Shown: in pieces, positions 24,993 to 38,534 of the stretch | Position numbering within the stretch: the stretch's first letter is position 1 | Layout of the letters: every line of letters begins with the position of its first letter | NCBI GenBank assembly: GCA_002633005.1 | Contig: NMRA01000021.1 | Location: 1,457,392-1,519,391 of the forward strand | Direction of reading: 5' to 3' | Length of the DNA stretch: 62,000 nt | Origin: Phoronis australis | Taxonomy: Eukaryota > Phoronida > Phoronidae | Made by a program: the position numbers and the translations under genes | Notes under the pieces: model-generated | Databases searched by the model: none | Seen by the model: the letters and a program-made list of their open reading frames with translations, nothing else | Told to the model about the DNA's origin: nothing

Positions 24993-25349
24993 TTAACTGA
25001 CGAAACATGGTGGCCATAATCTCGGCCCATATAGGGAGAGAGTGTCTTCTTGACGGAAGCGGCGACCAATTTCGAAAAAAAACTGTGGCGTGAAGCCATG
25101 ACACTTTTTGTTGTCCGCGGATTTCTTGAAATGTTGGCCGCTTTTATCTACTTTCTCAATTGTAAACACTCGGTACTGGTACTCGGGGATGGGTTTTTGC
25201 ACATTTTTGCACAGATGATCTTGACATTTGGTACAAATTGACATAGCTTGCACGTCACGAATTTTCCTTTTCACAAACGAAATTGTCGACCGGTTGAAAA
25301 AATGAATATTTCTTTTAAAGCCTGACACACCGTCATTGGCACGGCACAT
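24993..25349 (-). other. Unidentified ORF with paired cysteines, 118 aa
   Basis: Contains ICTKCQDHLCKN near residues 38-49, a C-x2-C-x4-C cluster loosely like the C-terminal zinc-binding tail of piggyBac-type transposases. An overlapping frame upstream also has a C-x2-C pair. The resemblance is weak and no catalytic DDD part is seen, so a decayed transposon end is only a guess. Confidence 0.2.
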
Positions 25350-25987
25350 TTGGCATTACATTCAGGACAAGGGAAGGCATCTTATTTCTTCTCCTTCATG
25401 TGTCCGGTTATAGCCGAATATGTGAACGCACGGTTGACCAACAGGGTCGGTAAACTGATCTGAACAAATTAGACATTAAGTTTTAACAAGTACTAGTTTT
25501 TTGACACAGTCTCAGTGCTAACAACATAATAATTTCTTCACCATGAGAGCGTTTTCCCGTTCAGTGACTTTACCAGACGTAGGGGGTTCTGAGCGTGTGA
25601 TGACATCTAGCTTCTTTTTAACAAGCAGGCCACTTATCTACCAGGCTTATTACAGACCACGTGTGAACACAGTCAAACTCAGAGTGAATTGGTGTATTCG
25701 GAAGGAATAGTTTGTCGTAACTTCGGCTGCAGTTGGGCGAGTGGCGATTCAAAAACATGATCATCATTTGACGAAGATTTCCGAAATGCTATTGGTTTGT
25801 GTTCAAATATGTTATAACTTAATTTTTATTTTGAACAGCACAGCCCAGTCAGGGTAGATACGAGTTGGAGATTAGAGCAATTATCGAACAAAAGAGAGCT
25901 GGCCCTCCAACCATGAATGCCAGAACGGGGTTAATCAGTCGTGCAGATATTGGCTATAGGGGTAAACTTCCCAACTTGTTGTTGGGC

Positions 25988-26155
25988 NTTGGCTGCCGGA
26001 AGGAGCGCGAGCCATGTTCCGTAGTAGACAGAGCCAAGTCGGCCGGCCGGCCAAGAAGCCGGAGGGAGGTAGCCTACTCAGTCTGCGCGGCGCGTGGCCC
26101 GGCGGCGGGCCGGGCGCTGTCCGGACCTTGAGCACGGCCAGGGAACCGGCGAGCA
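25988..26155. other. GC-rich patch after an assembly N, upstream of TTI1
   Basis: Strongly GC- and CpG-rich (ggccggccggccaagaag, gcggcgcgtggcccggcggc) inside an otherwise AT-rich window. It begins right after the single N at 25987 and ends abruptly near 26155. It lies about 350 bases before the TTI1 start, so it could be a CpG-rich promoter or 5' UTR. The sharp edges and the N also fit a foreign or misplaced read. Confidence 0.5.
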
Positions 26156-26502
26156 ATGAAACTTGAAAAGTTCAATCAAATAATCACGTACACGTTGACA
26201 AAAATTGTGGAAATTCAAAAGAATATTGGAAGCTTTTGGAAAATGAAAAAATACCAATTATGGCAGATGATTTTCATTCGAACTAAATTTCTTGAGATTT
26301 TGCCGAACCGAAGACCAGAGACTCTGTTTCATGGAAGACCACACAGAGGGCGCGCAACTGAATCGGAAATAGTTTTATATTGTTTTCTTCATACGAGAAC
26401 ATCGATATATGGAAAACACATTCTGCGAAACCAACCATGTGTAGTCTAGAGACACACAAATTATTTTCCCATCTCATCAAAAGTGTAACTACCTAGAAAG
26501 TA

Positions 26503-29500
26503 ATGGAACAGGCACACGCGAGGATTGAGGCTTTGAAATCAGCTTGCCTTCAAGTTTCAGAAAAGCCAACATTGGAGAATGTGGAAAAATTGCGAACGAC
26601 CGTGTCCGACTGCGACCCATTCATTCTTTGTCAGCTACAGAAATTTGTCATATTCCCTCATGTGGTCGCACTAAATAAACACAATGGTTTGGCACAGGTG
26701 AGTTCTTAATTACTTGCCTTTGCAGTGAGAAAGCCACGAACAATATTATCCCTGACATGCGAGATGAGATGAGAATAAATTTTTTTAACAAAAACTTGAT
26801 CTGTAATTTACCCTGCGTTGCATCTTATTGCAATCGGTCGCCGCTATTAGAAATCAGCTATTAGATTGTCTTTATTGTTTCAGAACCTGAAAGTTAAGAC
26901 CATTGAATCATTGGAGCTAACCTTATCCAAAGTAGAAGTGACTGATGAGGACTGTTTTACAAATGTGTTCAGCTGCCTTACGTGTACCCTTAGTCCTCCA
27001 GTTGCCATGGTAATATTTTTATTGTAAATTAAATCAGTTTAGTTCATGGAGCCATCAACGAATTGTGAGAGAAGGGCCAATTTTATATTGTGTCTTGTGT
27101 ATGACATGTTTTTTGCTAAACTGTGTTTGCATGATACTTTTGAATAAAGGTGTCATGTATTGTGGTTACGTAGTTCTACCTTCTGGAGACATATAGAAAA
27201 ACATTGTGTTTTGTCAGACCACCAGAGGAAGTCACTGCTTCATGATCCAAGGGAGTTGCTGCTTAAACAGTTACTGCATGTTAACCTGAGATTAATTTAT
27301 GATGTGCATTATTCTTCCCATAGAACTACATTTCAATCACTGGATTAAAGGCACCACCTCTAATTTCCAGCTACAACCCTCTAAGCTTCAGTACCAGACC
27401 AGTACCTGATACCCAACACAAAGTACAAATCCACAGACCTCTGTCCCCAGACTCTACATGTGCCAAAAATACTCAGCATGATTGGCATACTCCTGTCCCG
27501 AGGACCAGATTGCATGCATGCACTAGGGACTAGAGCCATGGCCATGGAATCTGATCTCCAAGACATCAGTTTTGTCACCATGTACGGAGCACTTCTGACC
27601 TGTGTGACACAAATCTCTAGTTTTGTACTGCAGGTTTGGCTCTGCTGGCCTAGGATTGGAGTTAAGAGATTGTAGTGGAAATTTAGAGGTGCGGCCATTG
27701 AGTTAGTCGCACCCCCTGGGATTGGGAGATTTTTATAGGTTAGAAGAAAGGTCTTCTGAATATTCCTTTCATTATGTTTTCACTTTTTGAATGTTTGAAT
27801 TTTTTAAAATGTATGCATGTTTTCCATTCTCGTATATTTGACTATTTTCAGGGCAAAGTTGCAGAGCTCTCAGAAGAGCTCGTTACATGTATTATTTCCT
27901 GCCTCCTTGCATTATTCAAGCACTTGTCTCTAGTTGTTCTCAAACTAGTGTACACATCGAAGAATTTACCTATTCTGGGCCATGCTGTTTCCACTCTTCT
28001 TCACTTAGCGGAACACGAGAAGTCTCGGCGTGTAAAAGTAACCGCAATGGATTGCATTCTAGAGATATCTCAAGCAAAGTCAACTGGTAAGATTTTAACC
28101 TACTTAAATCAGACAAATCTGACTGATTAAGCTTGCTATTGCAAGATATGAAGGTAAGAATCTCAATGCAGGTTCATAATCAGCTGGACTTGTGTGATGA
28201 GGGTCACGGGGATTACAAGAATTGAAAATACGCCTACACAAGTCTTGCACATGAACATGTTTTGTTTCCTGAAAAGTGAGTCGAGGCATAATTCAGAAAT
28301 TACGTCTTATGCTCCACACAACTATTTTTGACAAATGATTTCGTGTTAATTCATCGAAGTATAAGTCTCTGAGAACATACTCAAAATTACATTATTATTT
28401 AGATAATATCCATTGTTGTTCACATTGTCAATTACATGTCTTTTGGCTTCATCTTAAGTAAACACTGCCCACATATTGACCTTTGATATATTTTTGGCTC
28501 GGCATAACATTGGATTGCTGTCTGCATTTTAGATGCAAATTGCATGGCTATGGCTGGCGCTGTGTTTGCTTCCTTCCTACCAGGCATATCCATGACAACA
28601 TGCAAGATTGCTATTGGTGACCCAAAGCAGGGACAAGCTGTAATAGAGGTTTGTTAATAAATATGCAATTTGTGGTTGCTGTATTGAAGATTTGAATAGA
28701 CTAAAAAAGTTCATTCAACCATGTTCCTATTAAAATACCTATAAAATATCTGGAAATTCATTTTGGAGCCAATAGTGCATATGCACTGACTAAAGATGTA
28801 CATATTCCAATTCACATCACACTTTTTTAATGCACCAACTGGTGTGCCCTATTTTGTTGAACAGTAACACTATGACACCGTCTAATGACAAGAGTCAACT
28901 CATGCTACAGTTGTTAGCCTTTAGTGTTGTTTACACTACAAAAGTTGACACCGATCAGCTGACACAGAACGAGATATTCTAGCACAAGTATGTGTGTAAA
29001 CAGGACTGTGCAGGAGTAAATTGACACTGCGGTGACAACTTTTGCCACCCGTTTATGAGATAGAGCAATTTGTGCTCGATCATCTTGCTTCGTGTCAATT
29101 GTCTAAACCCAAAACTGGCGCAAGGCTGAAAGGATCATGTCTACTGCGCTTGTGCAATGACCTACATACGGATTCTCTGTCTCTGCAACTCCCGCCATTT
29201 GTAAACCTGCTCATGTGCGTTCCACTCTCCAGTCTATAACTTTCGTCTTGCCACAGTTAGTGAGTTGTGTGTGTAAACGGCCGCTTGACATCGATCAATT
29301 TGCTTCGTGTTAGTTGTGCCGGGCAAAAGTTGATATCTAAACAGACTTTTGTCTGAATGGTGTGTCATATTTCCTACAGGTCTAGACTATTTTGATTACA
29401 TTACAGATATTTTGTTCTTGTTTATAGAAAGCTCTGGAGACTTTCTCTGGCACTGTCAGTCTTGTACTGAACGACTCCCATCTTCTTAAACCGGATAAAG

Positions 29501-32500
29501 ATTCAGACTGTGATAACAAACAGAAATACCAAGAACTGGTCGTTAGACGAACAGAGAGCTGGGTTAAAGGAACAGCAGAGAAACTTAATGTTCTTGTGCA
29601 GAGAATTGCAGAAATTGCTAGTAACGACAACTGGAGAGTTAGAGTTGCAGTTGTTCACTGGGCAGAAAATTTGCTAAAACACTGTTTTGGGTAAGAAATG
29701 ATATCAGTTTTTATTTTGATTAATTGCTTGAGGTTTTGTAGTACCTTATCGACAAGTTTGTGTACTTAGCCAAACATATAAAAACTGTGGAATTGCACTG
29801 AGTAAAGGTATACATAGGTGACCTGAAGAATTTTTTACTTTTTATCAATCTGCTATTAATTGGGTTATGTGACTTTGTGTTTTAGTAAAATTTAGCTTAA
29901 GAGAAACTAGACAGATTGATAGTAAAACGACAGTATATAAATGTTCCAATATGAAATCTCAAAAATGCCGATATAGTTTTCTAAATTTTCATTTCGTTTT
30001 CGTTTTATACAGCTTGTGAGATTTTTTCATGAAAATCATAAAAGTCCTATTTTTGATAACCCTTCATGCAAAAGTGGAACATTTTAAAACCAATTTCTAA
30101 CAGTATTTTGGAGAAAAATGCATAAAACATAATATGAGAAAGTTTCGTATGAATCTGGTTTGTCATTTCTGAGATATGATATTACAAAGTTGGTCAAATT
30201 TGGACATTTTGCTAGTGTACTACATAACCTAAACGGTGTTTCAATTGTGGATTATAACAACTGTTGATTTTGTTTCGTAATGGAGAACCACTATCCTCCA
30301 TGAAGCATGTTGATTAACAACACACTTTTCTCATTAATGCAATGAGATCTTTTTTACAAGCTGTAGTAAATTAGTACTTTTCTTGTCAAGCATAATTATT
30401 GCTTATGCCCTCAACTTTTCTGTCTTATGGTGAGGATCTTTTCTGATCTGACAGGATGGATGAGTGTTTGTCACTGTGTGGCATGTGTTTGGTACAATTT
30501 ATGAAATCTATCTGTGGTCTATATCTGGGAACATATGCAGTTTTGGAGAAAAGAACTATAAGTGTATTTGTAAGAAAAGAATTGTCATATGAAAAGTATT
30601 CTAGATTGTGAGAATAGAACTGATGAAAGTTCTTTTGTGGCTCGTGAAAGAGGATTGCTATTCATGATTTTTTATGGCCACATGTTGCTAACAACGCGGG
30701 GGGGCATGATGGTGGAAAGGCCATTACTGATGCGAAGGAGATGGGGAATTTTAGTTATCAGTAGTATTGACAAGAAGCTTGGAAAGTAATGCTTGCTGGT
30801 TCAACTCCATCAAAAATTAACTCAGAGCTGAGTGACCTTCTTGATTTTAAGTTCCTGTTGACGATCGAGGGGAAGGGGCTTCCAGAATTTCATTGATTCA
30901 CAATGTCATTTAGTTATCACATGTGTTGTGTTGGAAACATATGGCATTAACCCCTCTTGTTCTCAAAAGTGATTAAACTATGACATGGTTTTCAATCAAG
31001 TTTGTCCCACTCAAAGCTGTCTTATCTTGATTGAGCTTGTTGCTGGATGAGCAGTGAGACATTAGTTCCCACTGAAAACTGCTGCCTTTTACAGTTCCTT
31101 GAAGGAATCTGTCTCTGTATTTGTGGATACTCTGGTGGCCCTCTCATGTGATGACTATAACCAGGTTGCCAAGAAGAGCTCCTGTGTTCTGGAGAAACTG
31201 CTTCTAGACAGGACAAAGAGACAACGGCTGATGGATGCTATGGATGACAGTTTGCAGTCACTGGTAACAAGTTTACCTAGACTCATTCGCTCTACTGGTT
31301 AGTGTTACGTTATAATGACTGTTTACACATTAAATTCGTCCTCCGACCAAAGCCAAATATTCTGCTGGAACTTACTGCCTTAAGACATATTTGGAAACTG
31401 TGCTTGGAATTTTCACACTGAACGTTCTGTGGTTAACTTGAGTTTTTGGAAAATTAACGTTTGTTACTGGACAACCAATGAACTGTTTAACTGATAAAGT
31501 AATTTTGTTTACTGTCAAGGAAATTCCCCTCTGGTGAGCCCATCCTCTTTCGAAAGTTTGATAAATTTCACAGGGAAATTCTAATTTTTGACAAGATGTT
31601 TCTCTTTCGTTGTAATTTATTGACTGCTCAAACTCTTGGTAGTTTGCATAAGGAGACAAAGGTATCTCTCATAATGTTGCATGTATATTTTGACTCTGTG
31701 CTAATGCTGGAGGGCAATTATGACTTTTGTTTGTTAGTACTTAGCCGTCGTAAAAATGTGGACTTGGTGCAAAAGCATTTTGGGAATTTGTGAATCTCTA
31801 ACGGTGAGAATAGGAACCAGTCTAGAAAAATAATGATAGTGAGAACGATAACTTCATTGAACAACAGGCAACCAGCCCACAGTTCACAATAGTATATTAC
31901 AGACTTTATCACATGTTTACACAGTCATTAAATAAAGATTCTCTATGTTTCATTTTATCAACATTGACCTTAAGTTTGTATATACATTGAACTGCTTACT
32001 GACCTCGAGTTTAAAACTTTATAGCAACACACCAACTTATCACCAGGTTTTGTTTTAGATGATTCGGAGAAACTGATAAAACTCCGGCATTTCCGCGGCT
32101 TAGTCAACTTGATGGGCGACCGTGTGGATGCCATGCCGTATGAGCAGCTACACAAGATCCTATTGTCTGTTGTTCATCTTGTAGAGTTGGACTGCTCTGA
32201 TATCAAAGTCCTTGAAGAAAGATTGGACAGCTCAAGTGAGATTTTTTTTTGACATTTTCACACTGTTTCGCTTTTGAGCATACCACCAATTAAAAGTAAA
32301 ATTCTTGTCAGCTTGGACAATGAGTTGACTCATCTTTACCATTAGATGTACTAACAGCTCAACGTTTCCAAAGGACACTGACTTGAGAAACAAGGANACA
32401 ACCAATGAACTGTTTAACAGAGTTATTTTGGTTACTGTCAAGGAAATTCCCCTTTGGTGAGCCCATCCTCTATCGAAAGTTTGATAAATTTCAAAGTGAA

Positions 32501-35500
32501 ATATGTTACGCGTTCTAATTTTTGACGAGATGTTTCTCTTTCGTTGTAATTTATTGACTGCTCAAACTCTTGGTAGTTTGCAGACGGAGACAAAGGTATC
32601 TCATAATGTTGGATGTATATTTTGACTCTGTGCTAATGCTGGATCGCAATTATGACTTTTGTTTATTAGTACTTAGCCGTCGTAAAAATGTGGACTTGGT
32701 GCAAAAGCATTTTGGGAATTTGTGAATCTCTAATGGTGAGAATACGAACCAATCTAGAAAAATAATGATAATGATAACGATAACTTCATTGAACAACAGG
32801 CAACCAGCCCACCGTTCACATTAGTATATACAGACTTTATTACATGTTTACACAGCCATTAAAGATTCTCTATGTTTCATTTTATCATCATTGACCTTAA
32901 GTTTGTATATACATTGAACTGCTTACTAACCTCGAGTTTAGTACATTATAGCAACACATCAACTTATCACCAGGGTTTGTTTTAGATGACGCGGAGAAAC
33001 TGATAAAACTCCGGCATTTCCGCGGCTTAGTCAACTTGATGGGCGACCGTGTGGATGCCATGCCGTATGAGCAGCTACACAAGATCCTATTGTCTGTTGT
33101 TCATCTTGTAGAGTTGGACTGCTCTGATATCAAAGTCCTTGAAGAAAGATTGGACAGCTCAAGTGAGATTTTTTGCTTTTTTGACATTTTCACGCTGTTT
33201 CGCTTTTGAGCATACCACCAATTAAAAGTAGAATTCTTGTCAGCTTGGACAATGAGTTGACTCATCTTTACCATTAGATGTACTAACAGCTCAACGTTTC
33301 CAAAGGACACTGACTTCAGAAACGAGGACTATACATTTTACAATTTTTCTTTTTTCCATGCTAACCTACGGACTCTACATTTCAAACTAATTGATTAATT
33401 TAAGCACAATTGTCACTGTAATTGAGATATGCAGTATTTTAGTTCTATATATTCTGTACATCCTTAATGTCTGTGCATAGCTTATACAAAGCGCCACCAA
33501 GTGACATTAAAGTGAACTTATATAGTATGAGATAGCCTCACTAGTCAGATTGAACTTGAATTAACCCAGTTTCAGCTGTGTAGGAATGTGTATTGTTATT
33601 GTCTGTGGAAGTGATGCGGGAGCTATATCTGTTCATAATGGCTTGTCAAAATCTCGGTCAAAAAACTGCCAAAAATTGAGACAAATTATGGATTGGCCTT
33701 ACAAATGAGTAGTGATTTAGTGAAGTTAGTGACTTGTTTTTATTCGTTTTACGTTTTCATGACATGGGCTTTGATTTTAATTTTGATTGAGGCCAGAACT
33801 CATTTAATCTCATTTTTGGCCTTGTTTATCTAAATGAAAGTAACAAGGCTCCCCTTATTCCGCACGTCAAATATAATAGCAAAAATTGTCATTTCCCATT
33901 TGTCTAAGGCTGGGTATCTTGCTGCAGTTGATGTCAATTTTACTGAATGATGTTTTATGACATCTACGCTGCTAGTAATTGACTAACGTTTTCTTAATCT
34001 CATTTTTTGTGGAGAGATAGAGATTTGGCAAAATAGAATTTCACGCGTTGGCCATATTGTGTGCTAAATAGATGGTTAGATGTAGATGACTGAATGTTTG
34101 TCAGGTCAACGGATTGAAGCACACATGCTTCAGGGACTGGCGAGACCACAGAAACACTTCAAGCACTTCCGCGACCCTCGTATTCATTCGGAAATTCAGA
34201 CATTGTGCCGTGCTTTGAGTGGCCATCTAGATGTGGTGACGTCTGTTGAGAGTTTACTCGACATGTTTATACAGTCTAGTGTCCACTACAAGCAAGCGAT
34301 CATTGTGAGCAATGAGATTATACTTGGTGCTTCAGGTGAGTGAACTGTACTTTACCAGTGTGTCAGTGTGTTGGTCCTGTTTCGTGAGCAAGCTTTTCAC
34401 TAAACTGACGCAGTGGTACGTGATTCATATCTACAAAATTTGTTTTTTATTAGGCTTACGAGTGCTTTCAATGTTCCCATTGCAAAGCAAGAACAATATA
34501 GTGAAATGAGCCCCTTTTTTGAGTCAAAAGTATTCCTCAGTTGTTGAGTTGAAGGAAAGGGGCGAAGGAGGAGGGAGGATGTACCGTAGTTGTGCTCATA
34601 AAATTATTGATTTTGTGATTCACGACCACATTTTTCATGCTTTACAAACCACAAGAAATATTCATTCGTCCCTTGGTCGCCATGAATTGTGTCAGTTTCA
34701 CGTTCACTCACAGCAAAATTGCTGTTACACGTGTCACAGACAGGACCTTCACGCGCCCTCTTTAAGAATTCTGCTCTTGGGTTTTTGTTATATTTTCACA
34801 TTTTCTGTTTTGCCATTGGCTCTACAGTTTTGACTTGTTGGCTGCATCCTGTATCGCATTTTGTTGTGTGTAGCTGCAATTCAGGGGCACTTTAAAGATT
34901 TCAGCTGTACTTTTATTCTATTTTCCATTCATATGGTGATTGGCTGTACATATTGAATGTTGAACCGAGGAATTTTGGAGTTTAAAAATATTATCACTCA
35001 CATCGGTCTTGAATTGTTGCGGAATGAGCCAGTAATGCGTATTGGATCCTTTTTTAATCTGCAAATTTAGGGTTGTCCATCCCCAATAAACTGTGAGGCG
35101 TTTTATTGAGTTGTTAATGACTTTGATGTTCTTGTTGGTAAGTACAATAGAATCCTATCATGGTAAAGAATTCTGTGACACTGACTTTATGATAGTAGTA
35201 CTCCTAATTCATTTTTAGTCAGATAAACATGCCGAATGCAGTTTTATGTAATCATATTCAAGTTTCGTACTCAACCCTCTCTTGAATATTCTTTTTTGTT
35301 TCTATTCATTCAGGACAGAAAGGCAAGAAAATAATCGAAAGTGATGTTTTAGAATCTTTAGTCCAGCTTTTGGTCACAGAGTACACCAACAAGCTGAGGG
35401 AAATGTCCACGACTTTAACCCACAGTCTGGAATCTGCTCACACAGATGCAAGCCTCACAATTTTTAACTCCCAACCAGAGGCAGGAACAACTTTGATGAC

Positions 35501-38500
35501 AATGAAAAACAATATCTGGGTTAGCTGTCTGCTGCTAGAAAGTTATGGAATGTTTTCTCACGTCCTGGGTCCACGCCTTAATGTCCTCATGATGGAGTTC
35601 CTGTACACTTTGTTAGAGATGCTTGGTCATGAATCAGCTTTTGTTAGCGTCTCGGCTTACTTTTCGCTGCAAGACATTTGTGATAACTGCGGGTACGATG
35701 ATATCGGAGGTGTGATATGTCAAAATGCGGACTATTTGCTAAGTACGCTGTCACTGCATCTACGTCGCATAGAGCGCCACCCAGCGGCCCCTGTTGTTTT
35801 ACATGTCATCCTTCGGTACAGCGACGGAAGCATCCTGGCTTTACTGTATCCAACCATCGAGGTCAGCTTGTGCTTTTTCATTACAATCTGTCTTGTAATT
35901 TTTTCAGTTTTGACTAGTGGTATCGTTATCTTCCACTGAATCAGACAAAATTCTTGTTTTCTGACCATTTATTGTTGCTTATTATAATTTTCTTTTATTT
36001 TGACCTATGCTTTTTTCATGTCCTCTCCTGGAATTGCAATTTTAGTAAATTCAGTTAAGTCATGTTTGTCTTTGTTTACTAGGAGAAAGTCAGTTTAGAA
36101 TAGATAGTATTGAAACATCTTGAACTTGCTCAAACATTTTCAGGTTTTAACCAGAGGTTGCCTTTTTGTTCAAAACAGTATATGCGAATTTTAAATCTTA
36201 TGTTGCAGGAGTTGTTGATGGCTGTTGACATGTGCCACGAATACCTTCAGGTTCCCATACTGAAAGTCATGTGTACACTAGTGACATCTATTGTCAACTG
36301 GTTCCCAGCTCCTGACAGTGGAACAGCTCCAACTGGTAAGTTTTTACTACGAACATATTCACCAACTCTCAGTCTTGCTGAGGGCAATGAAAGATATTGC
36401 TGGGATTTTGTGAATAACCTATTTCAGATACAGATGGGTGTTTTGTGTGGCATATTCGTGTCAGTTGTTCATTGTCACCTGCCTTGTACTCGTTATCAAA
36501 TATATGTGTGTGGTTGCCCCACTAGCGCAATTTGTTCTAGGGTGAGTCTGTGTATGAAGGGACTTAGCTGGTTGAATTCAATTTACTATCTGATCCAGGT
36601 TATGTAGCATCCAAATTTCACTTCAACCAATCAGCACAGCTTTTTACTTCTTTTAACACGTTCATTTTGACTGAGGTCTGAGGTTGACTGTCCCCATTTG
36701 GGATGACCTCATTAGAATTAGATATTAGCAGTAATTATGAGGGTTAGAGCAGTGAATGAATGATGTTTAGTCTAAATCTATGGTATGGCCAGATGGGCTA
36801 TTAACATTCTAGATTGAATAAAGGGGCAGGAATGTGGGTAGTTAAACAAACCAGTTATTGTCATTTTTAAAATTGTAACATCTCAGGGAGATGGGTTCAA
36901 TTATGTAACAAAATGCCGAATGTTTTACAGTGTATGTGAAGCTGAAATGTTGTGATCTGACACTGAAATTGTTATTTTTTAAGGCAACTTACCAGGTCAG
37001 CGCAACAATGTAGCAGAAATAGCTCAGTACTTCAGAGAGTATCACAGAGCCAAACAAATTGCCGAGGGGGACTTTTCAGACTTTGATGTTGACGGGCGAA
37101 CCTCCTCTGCTTGTGATCAAGAACCGACAGAGCCAGATAATGAGGATTGTGGGGAAAATGAAAAGGCGAAGCCACCCCGTCACGTAAAACTACTCACAGA
37201 GGTAGGAATTGTAGTGATAACAGGGTTAAAGAAATCGCAGACTTAACTTTAAAATCTCCAGTTCAGTCCAAAAGTATTCTGGCCAAATGACCCAGAATTC
37301 CCCATCATGTCAGCTGGTAAGAAAACAAATTCATCACTAGGGTGATTTTTCCTTATGCGTCAGAGGAAAGGGTAAAGCTTGTAAGATGGCGTAGCCATGA
37401 TTCTATAATTTTGACCCCATAATATTTCTTACTATTTGGTGTTAACTAAATTAGTAATTTCGACTAAAAATAATATTTTTGTCCAAATCATTACTTTTGT
37501 GCTGTACTGTATGTTGCCGTTTTTAGCATTGTTGGGATAGTTAACCGCTTCCAGATTTGAATCAGCGAACAGCGTGACACAGAATCTAGTGTAATTGGCT
37601 GATCACAAAAAAAAGAAAAAAATTTTTGTATGTTATTTAATGTAGTGTTAATATTTTAAAAAATATGTGTGCAATTTTGAGTTTGTTGCGTTCAAATAGA
37701 GGGAAGAAAATCTTGTGATTGTGGCTTAATCCTCTGAGCAACCAAGACACAAATTCAATGCTGAGAGATGGAATTGCATTCTGTATACTCAAATGCAATG
37801 AACTCAAGGTCAATCAACGTAAGAAAATTACTCAAAACCATTTACTTTTTTTCCAGGTTTTGGAGCGGTGTAGACATTTTGTTTCTTCCAAACATCCCAG
37901 TACTCGTATATTGGTGCTTGACCTGATTGCGTGCGGCTGCCAAGCCTTGAAAGACTACGAAAAAGAACTGTTACCGATGATTCACAAGTTATGGCCACCA
38001 TTGGTCGAACGTTTCCAGGACAATGATGCAATTGTAATGAGTCGTGCTTTTGCTACATTCCGAGCTATGGCGAAGCATGCTGGGAGTTTTATCCGAAATC
38101 GTTCCGTGAAGGATGCACTTCCTAAAATATCAGAATTCTTGCAAAAGCAGTCTGTTGTTAGTGCCAAAGGTTCCCATAATTATCACCATACTCTTGCTTT
38201 CAAGTTGCAGTTAAGCGTCTTAAATGGTATCGGTGAGGTATGCAAATTTCTTGAGATAGCTGAGATTGATTTGTTTGATGTAGCGCAGGCATGCCTTCCT
38301 TATCTCAATGCGAGACAACCAACAGTGTTACAGCAAGCATGCAAAAAGACATTCGAGTTCTTCATTGACACTGAGCCTGATGCCATGTGGCTGTTGTTAG
38401 CAGATGTGTATTATGATAAAGAGCTAGTGCCCCCTGGTGATGATTTCAAAGCTGTATTGGTTGGAGGACAGTCTTGTACAAATGTGGAGTATGCAGAAAA

Positions 38501-38534
38501 TATTTGTTACTTGCTAAAATTGTGCAACGAGTAA
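26503..38534 (+). CDS. TTI1: TTI1, TELO2-interacting protein 1
   Basis: TTI1 is a HEAT-repeat protein that joins TELO2 and TTI2 in the TTT complex, which works with HSP90 to fold and stabilise PIKK kinases (mTOR, ATM, ATR, DNA-PK). Exons: 26503-26697, 26884-27009, 27852-28086, 28533-28648, 29428-29690, 31095-31297, 32059-32235 (second copy 32986-33162), 34105-34335, 35314-35861, 36209-36335, 36984-37201, 37857-38534 (TAA). All junctions are GT-AG with matching phases. Counting the duplicated exon once gives 1038 residues; human TTI1 is 1089. The start MEQAHARIEALKSACLQVSE leads directly into the first helices. An acidic low-complexity linker (residues DNEDCGENEKAKPPRH) precedes the C-terminal HEAT block in the last exon (VLERCRHFVSSKHPSTRI to YLLKLCNE). 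The first AATAAA after the stop is at 39196, which would make the 3' end nearly meet the convergent ankyrin gene. Confidence 0.95.
29807..30229 (-). mobile_element. TTAA-flanked MITE family, copy D (423 bp)
   Basis: Flanked by TAAA on both sides (29803-29806 and 30230-30233). It begins ggtatacataggtgacc and ends actacataacc. Internal text (gcaaaagtggaacattttaa, ctgagatatgatattacaaa, gtcaaatttggacattttgc) is the reverse complement of copies C, E and F. It lies in a TTI1 intron. Confidence 0.75.
32986..33162 (+). CDS. TTI1: Second copy of TTI1 exon 7 (probable haplotype duplicate)
   Basis: A 177-base exon (59 codons, phase 1 at both ends) nearly identical to 32059-32235, including the acceptor and donor; DDSEKL becomes DDAEKL. 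The surrounding intron is duplicated as well (about 31460-32395 against 32400-33330), and a single N lies at the junction (32396). Inclusion of both copies would keep the reading frame, but the flanking identity and the N point to two alleles assembled in tandem. Confidence 0.8.

Larger units (their letters stand above)
21796..25860. other. ST7-TTI1 intergenic region, no recognised gene
   Basis: Candidate polyadenylation signals for ST7 are AATAAA at 22571 and 22777, about 1.2-1.4 kb after the stop. The open frames in this stretch match nothing I recognise and have no splice-consistent neighbours. Confidence 0.4.

Noticed and set aside
28900-29360. Possible transposon with gtttacac/gtgtaaac ends in a TTI1 intron
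   Set aside because: Motifs such as aaaagttgacaccgatca recur in altered form, but I could not define matching ends or a target duplication.
37719-37856. Start of a separate gene (MWLNPLSNQDTNS)
   Set aside because: It is the intron upstream of the last TTI1 exon; a polypyrimidine tract and AG at 37855-37856 define the exon.
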